From: Elusimicrobia bacterium LH_S2
GTDB lineage: Bacteria; CG03; SLGR01; JAGXOG01
DNA length: 49,487 bases
Direction of reading: 5' to 3'
Assembly (NCBI GenBank): GCA_023660015.1
Contig: JAGXOG010000004.1
Location: 1 to 49,487 of the forward strand
Position 1 is the first letter of the stretch, and the number at the start of each line of letters is the position of its first letter. The translations under genes and the position numbers were made by a program. The notes beneath the pieces are model-generated. The model was not told where the DNA came from. It saw only the letters and a program-made list of their open reading frames with translations, and did not search any database. Shown in pieces: positions 23,779 through 30,437 of the stretch.

Positions 23779-24090
23779 TTTTTCTTATTAACACCGCCGA
23801 ACCACCAGTCATCGTAAAACCTTTCCATCTGTTCCCTCTATTGCCTGCCAGGATGTTTTCTTCGACATCTTCTTCTTTAAAAGAATACCTATACCCTACG
23901 CAGTAATCCATAATTATTTCATGCCATGGTTATATCCTGAAATTTTTCTTTGCATTCTTTCTTTCTGCTTTCCGGGCATCTGTCAGGATGATACTTCAAA
24001 GATAATTGTCTGTAAGAACTTTCTATCTCCTTAAGTGTCGCTTCTTCTTCTTCAAGTTTCAGGGTTTTGCTCGCCCAAACAATCTCTTTA
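23775..24090 (-). pseudogene. J-domain mini-protein, frameshifted copy B
   Basis: The first frame reads KTLKLEEEEATLKEIESSY, RQLSLKYHPDRCPESRKK and ECKEKFQDIT, a J-domain with HPD. A +1 shift leads to HEIIMDYCVGYRYSFKEEDV, and a second shift to EQMERFYDDWWFGGVNKKK ending at 23775. The layout equals copy A (6887-7183). The stop overlaps the ATG of the thioredoxin/ZIP chimera (ATGA), which preserves the ancestral operon arrangement. No standard start codon was found; ATT at 24083 is the nearest in frame. Confidence 0.7.
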
Positions 24091-24099
24091 TTTTTATTA

Positions 24100-24411
24100 T
24101 TAGTATTTATTTATTTTATTCTCCACTGATTTTATCTTGCCATGAATAGACAATGTTTTATCGTTTCTGTCATCAACCTTTATGCTGGTGACAACTCTTG
24201 TGATATTACCTCTCAATACCGCCTTATGCATTTTTTTTGCTACTTTAAAAAGCATGTCCAATGAATTAGATTCTATTACCGTTCCCATGGAATTTAATTC
24301 ATATTTAATCCCTTTCTCTTTCTTTATGACCTCAAGAGTATCTGCCACATATCGGCTTACAGATGCGTCATTGGTACCAACCGGAACAATACTAATCTCC
24401 ATTACAGGCAT
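24100..24411 (-). CDS. MTH1187/UPF0045 family thiamine-binding-like protein
   Basis: A 103-residue ferredoxin-like-fold protein: MEISIVPVGTNDASVSRYV, LNSMGTVIESNSLDMLFKV, and RVVTSIKVDDRNDKTLSIHG followed by SVENK. These are the hallmarks of UPF0045/MTH1187, small cytosolic proteins that bind thiamine-like molecules in some cases. The gene is intact, with no strong ribosome site visible. Its stop is followed closely by the J-domain remnant. Confidence 0.88.
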   Translation of the reverse strand: MPVMEISIVPVGTNDASVSRYVADTLEVIKKEKGIKYELNSMGTVIESNSLDMLFKVAKKMHKAVLRGNITRVVTSIKVDDRNDKTLSIHGKIKSVENKINKY

Positions 24412-24490
24412 ATTATAAAACCATAATTTTCATTTAATTTTTTCATGTTTTTTGCGATTTTTATCTTATCCCGTACTTTTAATCTGAATT

Positions 24491-24755
24491 TCAATTTTTC
24501 AAAAATAGTAAATAGTCGGTATTCAACTTTCCGTTAAAATGATTTATCTCATGTTGCAGGACACTTGCAAAGAGTCCTTTTGCCTTAATTTCAAACTTTT
24601 AGCTTTTTTCATTTAATCTTTTTACAGTTGCTTCATCCGACCTCTCTATATTAACTCCTAAACCAAGTATGCTTAAACACCCTTTCTGCATATTATCGAA
24701 GCCTTTCAAATCAAGGATTTCCGGATTGGCTAATTTAATGATTTCTCCGTTAACC
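24491..24755 (-). pseudogene. def: Peptide deformylase remnant
   Basis: The frame reads NGEIIKLANPEILDLKG, QKGCLSILGLGV (motif II, usually EGCLS), then after an in-frame TAA at 24599-24601 KFEIKAKGLFASVLQHEINH followed by FNGKLNTDY (motif III, HExxH with NG). Motif I (GxGLAA) and the N-terminal third are absent because a deletion fused this piece to a DUF5320 start. Intact deformylase removes formyl from N-terminal Met. Confidence 0.75.
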
Positions 24756-24827
24756 TGCGCAAAATCCGGCTCCTCTACCTGTCAGTGGACCAAAACCTGC
24801 TGGACCTGTTCTGTCTCCTCTTGGCAT
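24750..24827 (-). pseudogene. 5' stub of a DUF5320 gene
   Basis: From ATG 24825-24827: MPRGDRTGPAGFGPLTGRG then AGFCAG and a stop at the junction with the deformylase remnant. The signature and the FCAG cysteine are exactly those of DUF5320, but the Gly-rich linker and coiled coil are lost. The join point lies at about 24752-24757. Confidence 0.75.
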
Positions 24828-24842
24828 TTTAATCACATCCTT

Positions 24843-25132
24843 CTATATAAAATATTTACTACTATCAAAACCATCGCCTATTTCCTCTTCCACCTCCGCG
24901 AACACGGCCAATCCAAACCACCTGCGGCTAATTCTCATTTTAAAACGCGGTCTCCCGTAATACCCAGCCGTCTCATTCTGATAATGCACGGGCATAACTG
25001 AACCGTATCCACTCCGGTAACCATTAGAAATATTACCTGCTTTCTGTTTTGAAAGAGGAATATCGACTTCCCCCTACCCCTCCTTGTCATCGGCCCTGTT
25101 CCGTCCGGGCCTGTACCGTTAAATCCGGGCAT
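24843..25132 (-). pseudogene. DUF5320 gene, frameshifted and diverged
   Basis: The ATG at 25132 gives MPGFNGTGPDGTGPMTRRG (the DUF5320 signature), continuing to RKQVI. The later part is better read in another frame: GYGSVMPVHYQNETAGYYG then RPRFKMRISRRWFG and an acidic end at 24843. The Gly-Arg-rich repeats are mostly lost. Its position after the Fur remnant matches the DUF5320/fur pairing of Region 1. Confidence 0.6.
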
Positions 25133-25159
25133 TTTGTTTGCCTTCTTTAATCTTCTGTC

Positions 25160-25398
25160 CTATAAATAATGAAGATGAATCTTTTCATCATCATTAAGTT
25201 CATACCTTGCGGCGCCTTTTTCGAATTGGTAGTAGCTAAGCAGTCTCTGCTGCCTTAAAAACTCAAGATTGCGATAGGCTGTGGCTAAACTTATTGCTGA
25301 ACGCATTTTTCTAACACGCATATCTATATCTTCAGCAGCTCATCTGCCCCCTGTTTTTTATAAAGGTATCTAAAATAGCCTGCCTGTTAACAGTCCAT
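25160..25398 (-). pseudogene. Truncated Fur-family regulator
   Basis: The ATG at 25396-25398 is out of frame by one base. The frame then reads TVNRQAILDTFIKNRG and MSC, shifts, and continues AEDIDMRVRKMRSAISLATA, YRNLEFLRQQRLL, YYQFEKGAARYELNDDEK and IHLHYL before a stop at 25160. This is the complete winged helix of a Fur/PerR protein up to the first metal His, with the Zn cysteines and dimer domain missing. It stands about 60 bases behind a near-consensus Fur box, as for an autoregulated repressor. Confidence 0.75.
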
Positions 25399-25455
25399 CT
25401 CTCTATTGTGTTATAAGATTTTCTTCTCTTTCTATTATGATTTTTATGTTCCTTT

Positions 25456-25474
25456 AATAATGATAATCATTATC
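25456..25474. promoter_or_regulatory. Near-perfect Fur box
   Basis: AATAATGATAATCATTATC matches the 19-bp consensus GATAATGATAATCATTATC at 18 positions. It overlaps the minus-strand -10 element and spacer described in the next entry, the expected arrangement for an operator of the truncated fur and the degraded genes behind it. Confidence 0.85.
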
Positions 25475-25487
25475 ACCTATTTGTCAA
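25460..25487 (-). promoter_or_regulatory. Predicted promoter of the Region 3 operon
   Basis: TTGACA (25487-25482) is followed after 16 bases by TATCAT (25465-25460), a plausible sigma-70 -35/-10 pair overlapping the Fur box. It reads towards the truncated fur. Confidence 0.55.
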
Positions 25488-25806
25488 ATCGTTAACGAGA
25501 AATATAAAGCGTTTATTGAATCAACACCGCCAGTGATATATAATTGATTTTATAGACACTAACTTTATTTAATAGCCACACTCAATAAGTATGTGTAAGA
25601 AATAGTAGGCTCGGATAGAAACTTGGCGGTAGCCGCATGGGAACTTAATGTGTTACTTCCCGAATTAGACACCTCTCTTAATTGGCTTTTATCCCACAAT
25701 AAAATACCTCAAAACTATAATAAATTCCATAGCAAACACCGGAAAAAATTCCAGAGTTTAAAAATGGATAAAAATGTAATAAAATTTTTCTTTGGTTACA
25801 AAAGAA
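25488..25806. other. Intergenic stretch between the Fur box and the transposase remnant
   Basis: AT-rich, with scattered stops in all frames except a 66-codon plus-strand frame (25623-25823) that has no recognisable motif. It may contain the missing end of the dead insertion sequence, but no terminal repeat was matched. Confidence 0.3.
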
Positions 25807-26420
25807 TCAATGTGGGAACATAGTGTCAAGAGCAGCATAATGCAGCCTGTATAAAAAATCTTTTGCGGATTTTGAGCTTTTATTTTTATACATTCTTGCA
25901 TATCCCATCTTACTTGTGTGATTCACTGCTGTTATTATATATCTTTTGGCATTTTTCCAATATATTATTATTGTATCTAATTGCAGTAAGAACCATAACT
26001 TATTTTCTTTTTTCAACTTGGTTATCCGCTGCTTGGGATTTTGTCTTGCCCGGACTTTTTTCCCGGCTATTTTTTCTGCTTTAAGCTGATCCGGACAGAG
26101 TTCATGTTTCCTTACGACCCGTTCTATTTTCCACGTAAATATTTTTTTTATTATACTTCTTTTTATAGAGCTCTTTAATTTTTTCTTCCCGTAGTAGATA
26201 TGTCTTTTGCGGAGTTTTTTTATTCTTATTTCCTGCTTTCGACTTATTTACCATTTTCTTTTGTTATATGGTTTTCTTGATCGGTCCAATAATTCTTTTA
26301 TATATTCAGTGTGATAAAATATTATCCATTCTAAGCATATTCTGCTTTTTGCCAGAAGTTTCCATCTCCGGGCTATTTCCCGCCATTTCTCATATTTTAT
26401 TTTCGGCTTTACTTGACTTT
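25807..26420 (-). pseudogene. Remnant of an rve-type (IS481/IS3-like) transposase
   Basis: The upstream piece reads KIKYEKWREIARRWKLLAKS and LEWIIFYHT, the helix-turn-helix start of this family. Further down are YGKKKLKSSIKR, WKIERVVRKHELCPDQLKAE, KITKL-like RITKLKKENKLWFLLQLDT (first catalytic Asp of the integrase core), IIIYWKNAKRYIITAVNHTSK and YKNKSSKSAKDFLYRL, ending early with LDTMFPH. The second Asp and the Glu of the DDE triad are missing, and there are internal deletions and stops. A dead insertion sequence. Confidence 0.75.
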
Positions 26421-26556
26421 TATATTGTTATCTCCTTTGGTATTTTTTATAGAATTATTAATTATACCAAAAGTGTTACCTATCTGTTTCAGCCCCCGCA
26501 GTACCATTTAAAACTTCGGTAAGTGAGGCGTCTTTTCTACTATAATTTTCATATTT

Positions 26557-26955
26557 TCATTCGTTTTTTAAAACCAAATGTTTTCTTTGCTCACCTTTAT
26601 TTTTTTCAAGTTCTATCACTCCAAGATTTGATTTAATAATCTCCATCGCAACCCGCAATGTGTCGGTTCTGACGATTACGCAAACAAACTTTTTTTTCAT
26701 CCTAACAATATTCGGCCCGAATCTTTTAGCGACAAGAACATCACTGCCTTTTAGCACAGCACCCACTTTCGCCGCTTTAGCCGGATCGCCATGTATTAAC
26801 GATTCATCCTCATTGAATTTCGGATTTTCCCTTTTTTTGATAAACTTCTCTTTTCCGTCAAAAAATCGGTAAAGAAAATATTGTTTGGCATTTCCGAAAT
26901 GCTCATCGCTTAAATTTTTATCGTCATCTGTTCCAAAAGCAAACTTAAGCCCCAT
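26557..26955 (-). CDS. NifX/NifB-family metal-cofactor protein 4
   Basis: A 132-residue member of the same family as the three in Region 1, but more diverged. It starts MGLKFAFGTDDDKNLSDEHF with the site GNAKQYFLYRF (FGNA replacing FGRC, so the usual Cys is absent), then DPAKAAKVGAVLKGSDVLVA and RFGPNIVRMKKKFVCVIV. It ends KNKGEQRKHL. It has an AGGAGG ribosome site and is intact. It stands alone upstream of the transposase remnant. Confidence 0.8.
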   Translation of the reverse strand: MGLKFAFGTDDDKNLSDEHFGNAKQYFLYRFFDGKEKFIKKRENPKFNEDESLIHGDPAKAAKVGAVLKGSDVLVAKRFGPNIVRMKKKFVCVIVRTDTLRVAMEIIKSNLGVIELEKNKGEQRKHLVLKNE

Positions 26956-27111
26956 ATAATCCTCCTAACACAATTCTTTAAGTATAAAACTCAGATGTAA
27001 AGCCGCGAACATCAAAACCGCAGTCACAAAAACCATCACTTACAATTCAAATTCCGCACAACCAACTACCCGGTCAAAATATAACGGCTATTCTTGCCAT
27101 TTCCGTTCTCC

Positions 27112-27470
27112 CTAATTTTTTATAAAGTTTTGAACAATTCCTTTATTAAATTGTTCCTCGTGATTAATATTTCCGGAAATTTTTTTGTACCGTTTGAAAC
27201 CAGCAGTTTCTATCTTTTTTAAAATCTCAGCAGCATCCATCCCAGTCCCTGCATACAAAACCAAAAACGTAAGGGCACTCAATAAACTTAAATGCCGCGC
27301 TATAATAAAACGGCAATTCTTTGAGAGAAAATCCAAATAATCCAAAATCAAAAATCTGCCACCCGACGAAAAATATTAAAAGCATTACGGATAATATTTA
27401 ATCTGGTTTCTTGAGGAAAACCGTGCAGAATAAAAGAAATAAAAAACCGTATTCTTTTACCATAACAACA
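27112..27470 (-). pseudogene. C-terminal remnant of a SAM-dependent methyltransferase
   Basis: One frame gives FFISFILHGFPQETRLNIIR followed by NAFNIFRRV (the usual FxLHHLPxExRxxIIRE segment of UbiE-like enzymes). It shifts into DYLDFLSKN, GMDAAEILKKIETAGFKRYK and ends KGIVQNFIKN at 27112. Motif I (the glycine-rich SAM loop) is gone. At least one frameshift and a large 5' deletion are present. Confidence 0.55.
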
Positions 27471-27860
27471 ATGTAGCCGCGCAAGTATTTGATTAAATAG
27501 CTCAAAAATTGTAAATTTTAGCAATACCCATTACTTACTCTATAACCCGAAGTATTATATGGGGGCTTTTCTCTTATATAGTATATAAAAGTCATTGGTG
27601 GTAAAGCGCTCCTGTCCACCCAATGATATATATTATATTTCTTTTTTCAATACTTGCTTTAATATACGGTTAAGCCTTTTATATCATCAGTTTCTTCAAA
27701 ACGGCCGAGTTATAAAAAAACCGCTTGGCTTGAAAAACATCAAAAAAAGAGTACTCCGGTTATACCGAAACGGATATAAGAAGAATTCATATCAACATCT
27801 TCGCGCCGTCCGTCAATTACATTACATTATAATATATTATAATTTCAAACCGCTATAATT
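27471..27860. other. Intergenic stretch downstream of prfB
   Basis: Holds the hairpin at 27592-27626. An 87-codon plus-strand frame (27595-27858) is basic and hydrophobic and shows no motif; it was not accepted as a gene. It marks the border between the decayed region and the intact core genes. Confidence 0.35.
27592..27626 (-). terminator. Hairpin that may terminate the secA-lnt-prfB operon
   Basis: Inverted repeat TCATTGGTGG / CCACCCAATGA (one bulged C) with a 14-nt loop. On the minus strand it is followed by CTTTTATATA, a weak T-tract. It lies about 235 bases after the prfB stop, so other 3' ends are possible. Confidence 0.45.
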
Positions 27861-28968
27861 TTACCCTAACTCATCTGCCCGCCAATCAAGATATGCCTGG
27901 ATAAACTCATCTATCTCCCCGTCCATAACCGCTTCCACATTTGATACTTTGGTATCCGTGCGGTGGTCTTTTACCATCTGGTAGGGCATAAAGACATAAG
28001 AGCGTATTTGATTACCCCATCCGATATTACCTTTTTTGTCGTATCTTCTTTGAGTGGCGTCTCGCTGCTTGTCTTTCTCAAATTCATAGAGTTTTGCCTT
28101 AAGCATATTCATCGCTTTTTTCTTGTTGGCATGCTGGGAGGGGGATTCCTGGCACTGGACAACTATGCCCGTGGGTTTATGGGTTATGCGCACAGCCGAG
28201 TCAGTCTTGTTGACATGCTGGCCGCCGTGGCCGGAGGCCCGGTAGGTATCTATCCTAAGTTCGCCTTCGTTAATATCTATCTTAATATCATCTTCTAACC
28301 CGGGTATTACGTCGCAGGAGGCAAACGAGGTGTGCCTTCTTCCTCCGGAATCAAACGGCGATACCCTCACCAGGCGGTGGATACCGGTCTCACCTTTCAG
28401 GTAGCCGTAAGCATAGTCCCCTTCTATTATAAAGGTTACGCTTTTTATACCTGCCTCGTCACCTGGAAGAATATCTGTAATACTTACCCTGTAACTATTT
28501 TTCGCGGCCCACTGGGAATACATCCTGGTTAACATATCCACCCAGTCGCAGGCCTCTGTTCCCCCCGCTCCGGCGTTTAAGGTTACAATTGCGCTGTTTC
28601 TGTCGTGATCGCCGGACATCTTTAGGCGGAAAGTCACCTTCCCGAATTTCGTCTCTAACCCAAATATATTTGATTTTATCTCCTCTTCAAGGGAACTTTC
28701 GTTTTCCTCTTCGGCAAGTTCTATAAGGGTGCGGGTATCGCTTACTCCTTCTAACAGGTCTTTATATAATTCTATATCAGAGCGGGCCCTGTCAAACTCT
28801 TTCATTACCTTGCGGGCTTCTTCGTTGTTATCCCAAAAACCCGGTTTCGTTGTTTTCTGTTTCAGTTCGGCGTACTCTGTTTCCTTTTTCGGGATATCAA
28901 AGATACCCCCTTATGTTTTCTAATTCTTCCTCCAGGCCGCTGATTTTTTCTTTATAGTTTTCAAACAT
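27861..28968 (-). CDS. prfB: Peptide chain release factor 2, with programmed +1 frameshift
   Basis: The full gene starts at ATG 28966-28968 (MFENYKEKISGLEEEL ... RGYL), reaches an in-frame TGA, and continues in the +1 frame as DIPKKETEYAEL. The main part carries the peptidyl-hydrolysis motif GGQHVNKT and an anticodon-mimic SPF (SPFDSGGRRHTSF). This is standard RF2 autoregulation: with little RF2 the ribosome slips at CTTTGA and makes more. The length is about 368 residues, normal. The start overlaps the end of lnt by about 49 bases. Confidence 0.95.
28897..28911 (-). promoter_or_regulatory. RF2 frameshift site
   Basis: Coding strand AGGGGGTATCTTTGA: an internal Shine-Dalgarno-like AGGGGG three bases before the slippery CTTTGA, the classical prfB recoding signal. 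Confidence 0.95.
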
Positions 28969-30431
28969 TTTCTGTCCTTCCATAATACTGCAAATACAGA
29001 TAGTAACAATAAATATATAAATATGTCCCCGAAACGCGCGTAAAATGTATCTTTGCTTTTTAAATAAACTTCCCCGTTTAATATATCTTCGGTTAAAAGC
29101 CCTGTTTTCTTTTCTATTTTCCCGTGCGGGCTTATTATGACCGAGATTCCAGTATTTGCCGCCCGCAGGACATATATCCTGTTTTCAACCGCCCTGAAGA
29201 CCGAATGGACAAAATGCTGGTAGCCGCCGGCTGAATCCAGGAACCATCCGTCATTGGTAATGTTAATATATATATTTGCACCGCTTGAAATAAATTTTCC
29301 GGCTAACCGCGGAAAAATATCCTCAAAACATATACCCGTAGCTATCTTTGCTTTTCCGGCTTCAAGAATCCTGTAATTCTCCCCGGCGCTGAAATCCCCC
29401 ACCTCGTTTACCACGTTTATAAACGGGGAGAGCAGTTCTCTAAAAGGTATATACTCTCCGAAAGGCACAAGATGCAGTTTCCTGTAAGGAGTAAGTATCT
29501 CTCCGTCAGGTTTAATCAGGTAAGCGCAGTTATAATATCTGCCTCTGGAGTTTTCCACCGCCCCTATAAAATTAAAGGTCTCATCTTCTTTCGTCAGTTC
29601 CTTTATGTATTTTTTCATCTTATAGTCGTCATTTAGAGCGGCGGGAAGCGCTGTCTCAGGCCAGATAATAATATCCGGCCGGCCCAAAGAAGCCTTCTTA
29701 TATAATCTCTTATAGGTATCCAGTATCCTTTCTTCATAAGTGTCATCCCATTTTTCGTATTGGGAAATATTCCCCTGGAGTATGGATATATCTACTTTTT
29801 CTTTTTGAGTATAGGGGGTTTTAAGCGCAATATAACCATAAAGAGATAATACGACGACTCCCGACACCGGGGCTATCAGGGGCCTTAATTTCTTTCTTAA
29901 AAAAGCAAACCCAAAACCGGCATTAAGATATAAGAGAATAAAACTGATACCGTATACCCCCGTAACCGAAACGGCCTGTATAAAAAGGGGGATTTGTGCA
30001 ACAGAATAACCGGCAAGAAGCCAACCAAACCCGGTAATAAGATGGGCTCTTACATATTCCAGGATAGTCCAGGCCGCCGCTGTCAAAAATAGTTTACAGC
30101 GAAGATCGAGCCTGAAGATTAAAACCACCGTCAGGGAAAAAAGTCCCCAGTAGATTCCCAAATAAAGAGAGAGCAGAAACCAGCCGGCGACAGAGGCCGT
30201 ATACCCGGCTCCGTTATTTAGAAGAACGCCGTAAATCCAGTAAAGAATAATCAACCAGGATAAAGTTCCTCCCCCCAGGCCGTAAAAGAAAACCCTCTTT
30301 TTGCTACCTCCGAGTGCGGCATAATTTTTCAGATATATTAAGAGCGGTACAGCAAATACCGGGGCAAGAAAACTTAAATTAAATTTAGGGAAAAGCAGCG
30401 CGTATATAACACCGCTTAAAAAAATAGCCAT
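28920..30431 (-). CDS. lnt: Apolipoprotein N-acyltransferase
   Basis: A 503-residue inner-membrane enzyme that adds the third acyl chain to lipoproteins. The N-terminal half has about six membrane helices. The C-terminal nitrilase-like domain shows the triad Glu in IIWPETALP, Lys in YRKLHLVPFGEYIPF and Cys in ATGICFEDIFP. The last helix lies near the C-terminus. The ATG is six bases after the secA stop. Its presence argues for a diderm envelope with lipoproteins. Confidence 0.95.
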   Translation of the reverse strand: MAIFLSGVIYALLFPKFNLSFLAPVFAVPLLIYLKNYAALGGSKKRVFFYGLGGGTLSWLIILYWIYGVLLNNGAGYTASVAGWFLLSLYLGIYWGLFSLTVVLIFRLDLRCKLFLTAAAWTILEYVRAHLITGFGWLLAGYSVAQIPLFIQAVSVTGVYGISFILLYLNAGFGFAFLRKKLRPLIAPVSGVVVLSLYGYIALKTPYTQKEKVDISILQGNISQYEKWDDTYEERILDTYKRLYKKASLGRPDIIIWPETALPAALNDDYKMKKYIKELTKEDETFNFIGAVENSRGRYYNCAYLIKPDGEILTPYRKLHLVPFGEYIPFRELLSPFINVVNEVGDFSAGENYRILEAGKAKIATGICFEDIFPRLAGKFISSGANIYINITNDGWFLDSAGGYQHFVHSVFRAVENRIYVLRAANTGISVIISPHGKIEKKTGLLTEDILNGEVYLKSKDTFYARFGDIFIYLLLLSVFAVLWKDRKCLKTIKKKSAAWRKN

Positions 30432-30437
30432 GGGCCG

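Noticed and set aside
27595-27858. An 87-codon plus-strand gene downstream of prfB
   Set aside because: No ribosome site, no motif, and its start overlaps the hairpin that likely ends the prfB operon.
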